From: JAZREA01 sp045660545
GTDB taxonomy: Bacteria > Bacillota > Clostridia > Monoglobales > Firm-18
Length of the DNA: 64,000 bases
Direction: 5' to 3'
Assembly: GCA_045660545.1 (NCBI GenBank)
Contig: JAZREA010000014.1
Location: 21,929-85,928 of the forward strand
The notes beneath the pieces are model-generated. The model saw only the letters and a list, made by a program, of their open reading frames with translations. It made no database searches and was not told where the DNA came from. The position numbers were made by a program, and so were the translations under genes. Below are positions 47,532-55,777 of the stretch, piece by piece. How positions within the stretch are numbered: position 1 is the stretch's first letter; each line of letters starts with the position of its first letter.

Positions 47532-48917
47532 ATGTCAGCTGAAAAGAATGAATTTGATGTGGAATTTTCGCATGATTTTGATGCGCTTAATGAGCTGCTT
47601 GAGGGCAGAAGGCTTTTAAACCTTAAAAACTTGATTGCTGAAATGAACGAGTATGACGTGGCATCGTTTATCGAAGAGCTTGATAAGGACAAGGTGCTTT
47701 TGGTTTTCAGATTGTTGCACAAGGACATGGCGGCTGACGTTTTCGCCTATTTATCTCCCGAGACTCAGGAATATATTATTAAGTGCACCACAGACGAGGA
47801 CCTAAAAGACATTATTGAAGAACTGTTCGTCGACGACGTGGTGGACCTTTTGGAAGAGTTGCCCGCTACTGTCGTAAAGCGTATCTTAAAAAACGCTACG
47901 GCCGCTAAAAGAAAGACTATAAACCAGTTTTTACAGTATCCCGACAGCAGCGCGGGAAGTATTATGACCGCGGAGTATATCGCGCTTAAAAAATCTATGA
48001 CAGCTGAACAGGCGTTAGAGTACATCAGAAAAAACGGTGTGGACAAGGAAACGATTTACAGCTGTTATGTTACAAACTCCAGAAGGCAGCTGGAGGGCGT
48101 TATTACGCTTAAAGATTTGGTTATGGCGACTTCTGACGCTGTGATTGAGGAGCTTATGGATGTGCACGTGATAAAGTGCATAACCACTGACGAGCAGGAG
48201 GAAGTTACACACACTTTTAAGGACTATGACCTTTTGGCTATGCCTGTTGTTGACCACGAAAACAGAATTGTCGGCATTATTACCGTCGACGATATTGTGG
48301 ACATCATGGAAGAAGAGGCAACAGAAGATATCGAAAAGATGGCCGCTATCACGCCGTCTGAAAAGCCGTACCTGAAAATGGGAATCGTAGAAACCTGGAA
48401 GACGAGGATACCGTGGCTTTTGCTGCTTATGATTTCCGCCGCTTTTACGGGAAGTATTATCAGCTCGTACGAGGAGGCGCTGCAAAGTGTTGTGATACTG
48501 ACTTCGTTTATACCGATGCTGATGGATTCCGGAGGTAACTCGGGCGGACAGGCGTCTGTTACGATAATCAGAAGTCTTTCGCTCGGTGAAATTGAGTTTG
48601 GCGATATTTTTAAGATTGTGTGGAAAGAGGTAAGAATTGCGTTTTTATGCGGACTGACTCTTGCCGGGGTAAGCTTTTTGAAAATTGTTTTGCTCGACAA
48701 CATAGACGGGTATCTGATTCCGCTGGTTGTTGCGCTGACAATGTTTATTACCATTGTTATTGCAAAGTTTGTCGGCTGTCTTTTGCCGATGCTGGCTAAA
48801 AAGGTGGGGCTGGACCCTGCCGTTATGGCGAGCCCGTTTATTACAACTATTGTTGACGCGATTAGTCTTATTGTATACTTTAACATTGCTACTGCGCTGC
48901 TTCCGCAGCTGTGGTAA
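47532..48917 (+). CDS. mgtE: Magnesium transporter MgtE
   Basis: Mg2+ channel gated by intracellular Mg2+. The 461-residue protein has the N-terminal acidic superhelical domain (VASFIEELDKDKVLLVFRLLHKDMAADVFAYLSPE), two CBS domains (about 140-265), the plug helix, and five membrane helices with the pore motif PMLMDSGGNSGGQASVTIIRSLSLGEIEF and the C-terminal GLDPAVMASPFITTIVDAISLIVYF. Full length. GGGAGGGTGA precedes the ATG. No terminator follows; the structured repeat begins 3 bp after the stop. Confidence 0.96.
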   Translation: MSAEKNEFDVEFSHDFDALNELLEGRRLLNLKNLIAEMNEYDVASFIEELDKDKVLLVFRLLHKDMAADVFAYLSPETQEYIIKCTTDEDLKDIIEELFVDDVVDLLEELPATVVKRILKNATAAKRKTINQFLQYPDSSAGSIMTAEYIALKKSMTAEQALEYIRKNGVDKETIYSCYVTNSRRQLEGVITLKDLVMATSDAVIEELMDVHVIKCITTDEQEEVTHTFKDYDLLAMPVVDHENRIVGIITVDDIVDIMEEEATEDIEKMAAITPSEKPYLKMGIVETWKTRIPWLLLLMISAAFTGSIISSYEEALQSVVILTSFIPMLMDSGGNSGGQASVTIIRSLSLGEIEFGDIFKIVWKEVRIAFLCGLTLAGVSFLKIVLLDNIDGYLIPLVVALTMFITIVIAKFVGCLLPMLAKKVGLDPAVMASPFITTIVDAISLIVYFNIATALLPQLW

Positions 48918-48919
48918 GT

Positions 48920-49154
48920 GGGTGTAGAAAAATGCACCGACCACACAAGGCAAGAAGAATATAATGTGAGATTTGCAGAATTTATAAGTTTAATATCAGG
49001 TTATAAATAAGGCGGAAATTCGTCAACCGACGAATTTCTGCTTTTTTAATGCCTTGTGTTTTGAACAAACTGCGCCTCTCGGCGTACCTTTGTACGCCTT
49101 CGGGTAACCCCTGCGGGCTTAGTTTGTCCAATCTGCACTATTTTTCTTCAACCC
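48920..49154 (-). repeat. Structured intergenic repeat, copy 4 (inverted)
   Basis: 235-bp copy on the minus strand. The same arms are present but with paired changes: ACACAAGGC/GCCTTGTGT instead of ACACAATGC/GCATTGTGT; GCGTAC/GTACGC with G-C instead of G-T; inner hairpin GAAATTCGTC/GACGAATTTC; outer GGGT/ACCC. It starts 3 bp after the mgtE stop codon, between convergent genes. Confidence 0.85.
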
Positions 49155-49165
49155 TAAACGGGAGG

Positions 49166-49203
49166 TGGTGTAGAAAAATGCACCGCGACCACACAAGGCA
49201 AAA
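49166..49203 (-). repeat. Second end fragment of the structured repeat
   Basis: GGTGTAGAAAAATGCACCGC and GACCACACAAGGCAAAA repeat the right end of copy 4 just beyond its left end. No second left half is present. Confidence 0.75.
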
Positions 49204-49223
49204 TAATTGCAAAAAATGAAAAT

Positions 49224-49264
49224 GAGCTGTGTCAAAATTAATTTGTTTTGACACAGCTCTTTTA
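49224..49264. terminator. Terminator of the amino-acid ABC operon
   Basis: GAGCTGTGTCAAAA/TTTTGACACAGCTC stem (49224-49259), T-rich on both strands. Confidence 0.88.
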
Positions 49265-49266
49265 TT

Positions 49267-50049
49267 TTATAAATTTACGTTACTTAAAAATTCTTTTAGT
49301 CTTTCGCTTTTAGGGTTTGTCAGGACTTCGTCGGGACTGCCTGACTCTACTATATGACCGTCGTCCATAAAAACGACCTTATCGGAAACGTTTTTAGCAA
49401 ACGACATTTCGTGAGTTACTATTATCATGGTCATATTCTTGTCCGCCAAATTCTTTATAATCCTTAAAACCTCGTTGGTAAGCTCGGGGTCGAGCGCGCT
49501 CGTTGGCTCGTCAAAGAGCATAATTTTAGGATTTAGTGCAAGAGCGCGGACGATGGCAACACGCTGCTGCTGACCGCCCGAGAGTTCACACGGGTAGTTT
49601 TTAGCCTTATCTTCAAGCTCTGCCTGCTTTAAAAGGTCGAGCGCCTTTTGCTCAATTTCCTTATAAATCTGCGCCTTATTCGACTTAAAGTCGGGCCTTT
49701 CCTTCGCCTGAAGCTTAGGCGCGAGAGTTATGTTATCCAAGACGTTATACTGTGGGAAAAGGTTGAAGGACTGAAAAACGAAGCCGAAGTTGGACTGTAC
49801 CTTTCGCTTTGTTTCGTTATTTTTAAAAAGCGGATTTTCAGCGTCAAAGATGAGCTCGCCGTCAAAAAGAACAGTTCCTGCGTCCGCTTTTTCCAAAAAA
49901 TTTATGCAGCGCAGAAAAGTTGTTTTTCCGCTTCCTGATGAGCCGATTATGGACACAACCTCGCCTTTTTCCATTGAAAAGTCGACGCCTTTTAAAACAT
50001 CTGTTTTTCCAAAGCTTTTAGCCAAGCCTTTAATTTCTAAAATAGCCAT
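49267..50049 (-). CDS. Polar amino-acid ABC transporter ATPase (GlnQ-like)
   Basis: ATP-binding subunit of an amino-acid importer, 260 residues. Walker A GSSGSGKT near 36-43, FGFVFQSFNLFPQYNVLDNITLAP with the Q-loop, signature LSGGQQQRVAIVRALALNP, Walker B IMLFDEPTSALDPEL, and H-loop MIIVTHEMSFAKNVSD are all present. GGAGG-like sequence precedes the ATG. It is the third gene of the operon binding protein - permease - ATPase. Confidence 0.94.
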   Translation of the reverse strand: MAILEIKGLAKSFGKTDVLKGVDFSMEKGEVVSIIGSSGSGKTTFLRCINFLEKADAGTVLFDGELIFDAENPLFKNNETKRKVQSNFGFVFQSFNLFPQYNVLDNITLAPKLQAKERPDFKSNKAQIYKEIEQKALDLLKQAELEDKAKNYPCELSGGQQQRVAIVRALALNPKIMLFDEPTSALDPELTNEVLRIIKNLADKNMTMIIVTHEMSFAKNVSDKVVFMDDGHIVESGSPDEVLTNPKSERLKEFLSNVNL

Positions 50050-50060
50050 AATCTTCCCTC

Positions 50061-50708
50061 CTAACTCTTGTAATAATCAAGCTTTTTCTCGATAAAACCA
50101 AAAATAAGTGTTAGTATGCCGCAAAAAGCAAGATAGAAAACGCCGGAGTAGAAGAGTGGCCATAATATGTGCATACTGTTCATAAACCTCTTTGCGTTCC
50201 AGGTAATTTCATATATCATAATTGTGTTTGCCAAAGCGGTGTCCTTAACGAGTGTTAAAAATTCGTTACTCATAGGCGGGATGATGCGCTTTACAACCTG
50301 CATTAAGATAATCTTAAAGAAAATCTGTGACTTTGAAAGCCCCAAAACCGTACCTGCTTCGTATTGACCTTTCGGTATGCCTTCGATACCGCCACGGAAA
50401 ATTTCTGAAAAGTAGCAGGCATAGTTTATAACAAACGCAATCATAACAGCGACAAAGGTGCTCATACCATCGATGCCGATAAGCCCCGGACCAAAGCCAA
50501 AGATGATAAGCTGAAGCATAAGAGGGGTTCCTCTTACAACCCAGATTATTAATTTAATCGGCCATTTTATTATTTTTATTTTGCTCATTGAACCGAATGA
50601 AATGATAAGCCCTAAGGGAATTGCCATCAAAAGTGTGAGAGCAAAAATACGAAAAGTGGTCGCCAAGCCTTCAAGAAGACTTAGTGTAACCGTAATAAAT
50701 GTAGACAT
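50061..50708 (-). CDS. Amino-acid ABC transporter permease
   Basis: A 215-residue HisM/GlnP-type permease. About five membrane helices; IRVVRGTPLMLQLIIFGFGP-type stretch (here IWVVRGTPLMLQ), and the EAA loop EIFRGGIEGIPKGQYEAGTVLGLSKSQIFFKIILMQ that docks onto the ATPase. Only one permease gene is present, so it probably forms a homodimer. It lies 11 bp before the ATPase gene. Confidence 0.93.
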   Translation of the reverse strand: MSTFITVTLSLLEGLATTFRIFALTLLMAIPLGLIISFGSMSKIKIIKWPIKLIIWVVRGTPLMLQLIIFGFGPGLIGIDGMSTFVAVMIAFVINYACYFSEIFRGGIEGIPKGQYEAGTVLGLSKSQIFFKIILMQVVKRIIPPMSNEFLTLVKDTALANTIMIYEITWNAKRFMNSMHILWPLFYSGVFYLAFCGILTLIFGFIEKKLDYYKS

Positions 50709-50742
50709 AATTACTCCATAATAATTTATATTTTTAACGTCT

Positions 50743-50771
50743 AAAAAGGCAGATATTAAATCTGCCTTTTT
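50743..50771 (-). terminator. Intra-operon terminator after the binding-protein gene
   Basis: AAAAAGGCAGAT/ATCTGCCTTTTT hairpin between the binding-protein and permease genes. It would allow some read-through and make the binding protein more abundant than the membrane subunits. Confidence 0.75.
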
Positions 50772-50799
50772 ATGTATGCTTTATTTTTTAGCCAATCAA

Positions 50800-51552
50800 T
50801 TAAAGTGCAAGATTAAGTTCGTACTTTTCAGCCAAAGCGTCTAATGTTCCGTCAGCCTTTAATTCGTCGATGATTGCGTTTACCTTTGCGGCTAATTCAT
50901 CGCCCTTTCTAAAGCCGATACCGTATTCTTCTGATGTTAATTCTATTGAGTAGCCGAGCTTGTCGTAGCTTGTGCCTTCAGCTGTCATAGATTTTGCCAT
51001 TGTGATGTCGATTACGCAAGCGTCAGCCTGACCGCCCATAACAGCCATTAAAGCGTCTGTCTGTGCAGCAACGGGGCTGTATGAAGCGTCAAGACCGTTT
51101 GATTTGATTGCTTCTTCGCCAGCTGAACCTGCTTCAGCTGAGAACTTTAAGCCTTTGAGGCTTTCTACGTCAGCATAGTCTGCGATTTTATCCTTTGCCA
51201 TAACAACAACCTGAGCGTTTTTAACGTAGGCCTTTGATACGTCACAGTTAGCCTTAACTTCGTCGGAGATTGTCATACCGTTCCAGATACAGTCAATCTG
51301 ATTTGCGTCTAATGTTACAAACTTTGTATCCCAGTTGATTTCAACGAATTCGGGTGTTACGCCTAACTTTTCGCAAACAGCTTCTGCAAACTCTGTGTCA
51401 AAGCCTGTTAATTTGCCGTCTTCGTCCATGTAGTTCATGGGCTCATAAACTGTGTAACCGATAACGAGCTTGTCTGCGTCTCCCTTTTGTCCGCATGCCG
51501 CAAACGAAAGAGCCATTACAGCAACTAAAACTAATGCTAAAATCTTTTTCAT
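50800..51552 (-). CDS. Amino-acid ABC transporter substrate-binding lipoprotein
   Basis: A 250-residue family-3 solute-binding protein. The lipoprotein signal peptide ends SFAAC with the lipidated Cys at residue 20, followed by GQKGDADKLVIGYTVYEPMNYMDEDGKLTGFDTEFAEAVCEKLG, typical of polar amino-acid or cystine binders. FVTLDANQIDCIWNGMTIS and the C-terminal YGIGFRKGDELAAKVNAII also fit. The ligand cannot be fixed. Rich in GTT, GCT and CTG-poor codons, consistent with high expression. AAAGGAG precedes the ATG. Confidence 0.94.
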   Translation of the reverse strand: MKKILALVLVAVMALSFAACGQKGDADKLVIGYTVYEPMNYMDEDGKLTGFDTEFAEAVCEKLGVTPEFVEINWDTKFVTLDANQIDCIWNGMTISDEVKANCDVSKAYVKNAQVVVMAKDKIADYADVESLKGLKFSAEAGSAGEEAIKSNGLDASYSPVAAQTDALMAVMGGQADACVIDITMAKSMTAEGTSYDKLGYSIELTSEEYGIGFRKGDELAAKVNAIIDELKADGTLDALAEKYELNLAL

Positions 51553-51587
51553 TTTTAAAAAACTCCTTTAAATGTTTATTTGACAAC

Positions 51588-51616
51588 ATTATAGCACAGT
51601 AATTTATCGTTGTAAA
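51588..51616 (-). promoter_or_regulatory. Promoter of the amino-acid ABC operon
   Basis: On the minus strand TTTACA (51611-51616), 17-bp spacer, TATAAT (51588-51593). Confidence 0.7.
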
Positions 51617-51723
51617 GTACTAAATTAAAAACTTTTGCTTTTTAAAAAAGTTACATATATATTGCTTTGGAAGATATTAAATTGGTAAAATTATTAAAAT
51701 TTTAACAATGTAAGCTATTTACA

Positions 51724-51752
51724 TTGACATTTGTCGATTTTTTATGTAAAAT
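51724..51752 (+). promoter_or_regulatory. Promoter of the Fe-S scaffold / GGGtGRT operon
   Basis: Perfect TTGACA (51724-51729), 17-bp spacer, TAAAAT (51747-51752), diverging from the ABC operon promoter about 110 bp away. Confidence 0.8.
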
Positions 51753-51789
51753 AAGTATTAGCTATGATTTAGGTGAAAGGAGAAACAAA

Positions 51790-52482
51790 ATGATTTATTC
51801 GCATGAAGTGGAAAATATGTGCCCTATCGCTAAGGGCGCTAATCATGGCCCGGCTCCGATTCCTCAGGAGGGACTCTGGACAAAGGCAAAAGAGATTAAA
51901 GACATAAACGGCTTTACACACGGTGTAGGCTGGTGCGCACCGCAGCAGGGTGCTTGTAAGCTTAGTCTTAACGTTAAGGAAGGTGTTATCCAGGAAGCTT
52001 TGGTTGAAACTTTGGGCTGCTCGGGTATGACACACTCTGCAGCTATGGCTGCTGAAATACTCGTGGGCAAGACTATTTTGGAAGCTTTGAACACTGACTT
52101 GGTTTGTGACGCTATTAATACTGCTATGCGTGAACTTTTCTTGCAGATTGTATACGGTAGAACTCAGTCTGCTTTTTCTGAAAACGGACTTCCTATCGGT
52201 GCAGGTCTTGAGGACTTGGGTAAGGGTCTTAGAAGCCAGGTTGGTACTATGTACAGCACTTTGGCTAAGGGTCCTCGTTACCTCGAAATGGCTGAAGGTT
52301 ATGTTACAAGACTCGCTGTTTCTGAAGACGACGAAATTATCGGTTACGAATTCGTGAAGCTTGGCGTTATGATGGAAAACATCAAAAAGGGTATGGCTGC
52401 TGATGAGGCTCTTAAAAAGGCTACCGGAACATACGGCAGATTTGACGACGCTGTTAAGTACATCGACCCGAGAACTGAATAA
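51790..52482 (+). CDS. Iron-sulfur cluster assembly scaffold-like protein (NifU/IscU-type)
   Basis: A 230-residue protein with an IscU-like core. Cysteines C49 and C56 (GWCAPQQGACKLSL) and C77 (ETLGCSGMTHSAAMAAEILVGKT) align with the first two cluster-binding positions of IscU; the usual third cysteine is not evident, and C106 is elsewhere. N- and C-terminal extensions are specific to this clostridial family. The ATG at 51790 follows AAAGGAG; the longer frame begins at the promoter -35 box and is rejected. It is paired with the GGGtGRT gene 14 bp downstream. Frequent GCT/GGT codons suggest high expression. The true role is unknown. Confidence 0.85.
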   Translation: MIYSHEVENMCPIAKGANHGPAPIPQEGLWTKAKEIKDINGFTHGVGWCAPQQGACKLSLNVKEGVIQEALVETLGCSGMTHSAAMAAEILVGKTILEALNTDLVCDAINTAMRELFLQIVYGRTQSAFSENGLPIGAGLEDLGKGLRSQVGTMYSTLAKGPRYLEMAEGYVTRLAVSEDDEIIGYEFVKLGVMMENIKKGMAADEALKKATGTYGRFDDAVKYIDPRTE

Positions 52483-52496
52483 GGAGGTAGAGAGAA

Positions 52497-53492
52497 ATGG
52501 CATTATTTGAAAGCTATGAACGCAGAATTAAGCAAATTAATGAAACTTTGAATAAATACGGCATCTCCTCTTTGGAAGAAGCTGAAAAGATTTGTAAGGA
52601 CAAGGGCATTGACGTTATCGGTATTGTTAAGGGTATTCAGCCTATTTGCTTTGAAAACGCAGGCTGGGCTTACCTTACAGGTGCGGCTATTGCTATTAAG
52701 AAGGGTGTTACTGATGCCGCTGAGGCTGCTGAGTGCATCGGCGAAGGATTGCAGGCTTTTTGTATCCCGGGCTCTGTTGCAGACGACAGAAAAGTTGGTC
52801 TTGGTCACGGTAACTTAGGCGCTATGCTCCTTCGTGAAGAGACAAAGTGCTTTGCTTTCTTGGCAGGTCACGAATCATTCGCTGCTGCTGAGGGCGCTAT
52901 CGGTATCGCTAAGACTGCAAACAAGGTTAGAAAGACACCTTTGCAGGTTATACTAAACGGTCTTGGCAAGGACGCTGCAAAGATTATTTCCAGAATCAAC
53001 GGATTTACCTACGTTCAGACTGACTTTGACTACGCGACAGGCGAGCTTAAAGTTGTTTCTGAAAAGGCATATTCCAACGGCGAAAGAGCCGCTGTAAGAT
53101 GCTACGGTGCAAACGATGTACGTGAGGGCGTGGCTATTATGCACAAGGAGAAGGTTGACGTTTCCATCACAGGTAACTCTACCAACCCGACACGTTTCCA
53201 GCATCCTGTTGCAGGCACTTACAAGAAGGAATGTAATGAAATCGGCAAGAAGTACTTCTCTGTTGCTTCCGGTGGTGGTACAGGAAGAACACTTCACCCT
53301 GACAACATGGCAGCAGGTCCTGCTTCCTACGGTATGACTGATACTATGGGACGTATGCACTCTGACGCTCAGTTTGCAGGTTCTTCTTCTGTTCCTGCTC
53401 ACGTTGAGATGATGGGACTTATCGGTATGGGTAACAACCCGATGGTTGGTGCTACTGTTGCAGTTGCAGTTGCTATTTCCGAAGCGAAATAA
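52497..53492 (+). CDS. GGGtGRT family protein
   Basis: A 331-residue member of the GGGtGRT family (Pfam PF14057), named for the motif seen here as SGGGTGRTLHPDN near residue 260. Other conserved blocks are the GEGLQAFCIPGSVADDRKVGLGHGNLGAMLL stretch, EKVDVSITGNSTNPTRFQHP, and the C-terminal MIGLIGMGNNPMVGATVAVAVAI-like end. No enzymatic activity is known. AAGGAGG precedes the ATG. Operon with the Fe-S scaffold-like gene, same codon style, its own terminator; the two probably work together on a cluster or cofactor. Confidence 0.92.
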   Translation: MALFESYERRIKQINETLNKYGISSLEEAEKICKDKGIDVIGIVKGIQPICFENAGWAYLTGAAIAIKKGVTDAAEAAECIGEGLQAFCIPGSVADDRKVGLGHGNLGAMLLREETKCFAFLAGHESFAAAEGAIGIAKTANKVRKTPLQVILNGLGKDAAKIISRINGFTYVQTDFDYATGELKVVSEKAYSNGERAAVRCYGANDVREGVAIMHKEKVDVSITGNSTNPTRFQHPVAGTYKKECNEIGKKYFSVASGGGTGRTLHPDNMAAGPASYGMTDTMGRMHSDAQFAGSSSVPAHVEMMGLIGMGNNPMVGATVAVAVAISEAK

Positions 53493-53506
53493 TATCAGAA
53501 CTATTA

Positions 53507-53538
53507 GCGGTACGGACGAAAGTCTGTGCCGCTTTTTT
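53507..53538 (+). terminator. Terminator of the GGGtGRT operon
   Basis: GCGGTACGGAC/GTCTGTGCCGC (one G-U) with GAAA loop, followed by TTTTTT. Confidence 0.93.
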
Positions 53539-53570
53539 GTTTTTAAGAGCGAGGAAAAGGGGCGTGTGGC

Positions 53571-53599
53571 TTGACGGAGTGGGGGAAAGATGATAAAAT
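53571..53599 (+). promoter_or_regulatory. Promoter of nhaC
   Basis: TTGACG (53571-53576), 17-bp spacer, TAAAAT (53594-53599). Confidence 0.65.
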
Positions 53600-53630
53600 G
53601 TTCCCAAGCAAAACATGTGGAGGTACCGAA

Positions 53631-54938
53631 ATGGAAAAGAAAAACGGCGCTTTGGCGCTGCTCCCGATAGGTGTGTTTTTGATAATATACCTTGGGCTTG
53701 GGATTTTTTTAGAATATATTGCGAAGGTTAGCATGGGCTTTTACAGTGTCCCGATTGTTGTGGCGTTTTTGGTGGCGATTTTGGTCGCGTGCATACAGCA
53801 CAGGCACATAAGCTTTGACGACAAAATCGCGCTTATGGCAAAGGGCGTCGGAGACAAAAACATCATGACGATGATTTTAATCTTTTTGGTTGCAGGTGTG
53901 TTTGTGGGCGTTACGGGAAGAGAAAGCGCAGAGGCTGTGGCGTATTTTATGCTTTCGATTACGCCGCCAAAGCTTGCGGTTTTAGTGCTTTTTGTGGTGG
54001 CGTGTTTTGTGTCTACCGCTATGGGAACGTCGTGCGGGACGATATCGCTTTTGGTGCCGATTGGGATTAGTGTGGCAAAATCTGCGGCCCTTTCGCCCGC
54101 ATTTTGCATCGGAGCGATTATGGGAGGCGCGATGTTCGGCGACAACCTTTCGTTTATATCGGACACGACGATTGCGGCCTGCAACACCCAGGGGTGCAAA
54201 ATGAAGGACAAGTTCAGGACGAACTTTAAGATTGCCGTTCCTGCGGCGATTTTGACTATGGTTGTTATTTTTGCGCTGTCGGCATCGGCGGGAAGTCAGG
54301 AAGTGGTTGTCGGCGACTACAACATGGTGCTTTTGATACCTTATATACTGGTATTGATTGGGGGTATTGCGGGGATTAATGTTTTCGCGGTGCTTTTGAC
54401 GGGCATTGTGTCGGGCGCGGTTATTACACTTGCGACCTCTACGGCTACGCCTATGGAGCTTTTAGCCAACACGGGAAGCGGAGCGTCGGGGATGTTTGAG
54501 ACGATTATGGTTACGGTTTTAGTCTCTGCGCTTTGCGGCATTATGCGAGAGGCGGGCGGCTTTGACGCGATACTTAAATTTATAAGAAAGCTGTTTAAGG
54601 GCAAGGTCGGCGGGCAGCTTGGAATCGGGCTTTTGGTCGGGGCTTTGGACGTGGCGACGGCAAACAACACCGTCGCAATCGTTATGGCAGGGCCGATTGC
54701 AAAGGACATTAGCGACGAATATGGGGTTGACCCTAAAAAGTCGGCCTCTATTTTAGACACTTTCTCGTGCATATTCCAGGGGATTTTGCCGTACGGCGCG
54801 CAGATGCTTTTGGCTATTTCTGCCGCGGCTACATTGGGAGAGGTCGTTTCGGCGTTTGAGATAATTCCGTTTATGTGCTATCCTTTTATGCTGGCGATTA
54901 CATCATTGGTTAACATTATATTCGGTAAAAAGAAATAG
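53631..54938 (+). CDS. NhaC family Na+/H+ antiporter
   Basis: A 435-residue membrane transporter with about 11-12 helices. The family motif GDNLSFISDTTIAACNTQGCKMKDKFRTNF lies near 180-210, preceded by STAMGTSCGTISLLVPIGI; the second half repeats the pattern with ALDVATANNTVAIVMAGPIAKDIS and DTFSCIFQGILPYGAQ. NhaC proteins exchange Na+ for H+, sometimes linked to malate/lactate. The ATG at 53631 follows GGAGG by 7 nt. Codons are GCG/TTT-rich, unlike the highly expressed neighbour. Monocistronic. Confidence 0.9.
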   Translation: MEKKNGALALLPIGVFLIIYLGLGIFLEYIAKVSMGFYSVPIVVAFLVAILVACIQHRHISFDDKIALMAKGVGDKNIMTMILIFLVAGVFVGVTGRESAEAVAYFMLSITPPKLAVLVLFVVACFVSTAMGTSCGTISLLVPIGISVAKSAALSPAFCIGAIMGGAMFGDNLSFISDTTIAACNTQGCKMKDKFRTNFKIAVPAAILTMVVIFALSASAGSQEVVVGDYNMVLLIPYILVLIGGIAGINVFAVLLTGIVSGAVITLATSTATPMELLANTGSGASGMFETIMVTVLVSALCGIMREAGGFDAILKFIRKLFKGKVGGQLGIGLLVGALDVATANNTVAIVMAGPIAKDISDEYGVDPKKSASILDTFSCIFQGILPYGAQMLLAISAAATLGEVVSAFEIIPFMCYPFMLAITSLVNIIFGKKK

Positions 54939-54943
54939 GGTAG

Positions 54944-54974
54944 AATGCGGCATATTATATGCCGCATTTTTTGT
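54944..54974 (+). terminator. Terminator of nhaC
   Basis: AATGCGGCATAT/ATATGCCGCATT stem followed by TTTTTTG. Confidence 0.92.
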
Positions 54975-55046
54975 TTTTAAAAATTATGAATTTGGTATAG
55001 TAAATTTTTATAATATGTGGTAAAATATTCTAAGAGGTGTTAAATT

Positions 55047-55742
55047 ATGGATAATAAATTTGAAAACGAATTTGAAGACGCACGAGAAGAAATTACAACA
55101 GAGCCCGAGAAAAAGGGCTTTGACTGGAAAAAGGAGACGGCTGAATGGATAGTCTCGATTGTGGTTGCGGTTGTGATTGCTTTTATAATAAGAACGTTTT
55201 TCTTTACGCTTGTGCAGGTGAGCGGTCCTTCTATGGAAAACACTCTGCACACGGGCGACAGGCTGGTTGTTACAAGGCTTAACTACACGCCGAAGGTGGG
55301 GGACATTGTAGTATTCAGACCTGACCGTTATCCGAGCGAGCCTTATATCAAGAGGGTTATAGCTGTTGAGGGGCAGACCGTAGACATAGACTTTATAAGA
55401 GGCGAGGTGTATGTCGACGGCGAACTTATACAGGAGGACTACATCAAAAACCTTACAAAAAGGCAGGGGGACGTACAATTCCCGATTACTGTTGAAAAGG
55501 GTTGTGTATTTGTGATGGGCGACAACCGTATGGAGAGCCACGACGGCAGAAGCCTCGACGTTTCGAGTGTTAAAGAGACAAACATTGGTGAGAACGAGGT
55601 ATATTACACAAGTGTTGACGACAAAACGGGCGACATCAAGAGCGAGCCTATACACTACGGATGTGTAAACAACGACGACATAATAGGCAAGGCGCAGTTT
55701 AGAATATGGCCTTTTGACAAATTCGGTTCTTTATACAAATAG
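55047..55742 (+). CDS. lepB: Signal peptidase I
   Basis: Cleaves signal peptides at the outer membrane face. 231 residues: acidic cytoplasmic N-terminus, one membrane helix (about 33-55), catalytic Ser62 in VSGPSMENTLHTGD and Lys102 in YIKRVIAVEGQ, then box D/E region VMGDNRMESHDGRSLD and the final WPFDKFGSLYK. AGAGGTG precedes the ATG. It leads an operon with rbgA, rnhB and yraN, similar to the lepB-rbgA-rnhB clusters of Firmicutes. Confidence 0.96.
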   Translation: MDNKFENEFEDAREEITTEPEKKGFDWKKETAEWIVSIVVAVVIAFIIRTFFFTLVQVSGPSMENTLHTGDRLVVTRLNYTPKVGDIVVFRPDRYPSEPYIKRVIAVEGQTVDIDFIRGEVYVDGELIQEDYIKNLTKRQGDVQFPITVEKGCVFVMGDNRMESHDGRSLDVSSVKETNIGENEVYYTSVDDKTGDIKSEPIHYGCVNNDDIIGKAQFRIWPFDKFGSLYK

Positions 55743-55777
55743 GACGGAATAAGTATTGAAGTTAGGGGTGTGACTTA

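Noticed and set aside
51724..51789. TTG start for the scaffold protein at 51724
   Set aside because: It coincides with the TTGACA -35 box; the ATG at 51790 has a proper ribosome-binding site.
53571..53630. TTG start for the NhaC gene at 53571
   Set aside because: It is the -35 box of the promoter; GGAGG supports ATG 53631.
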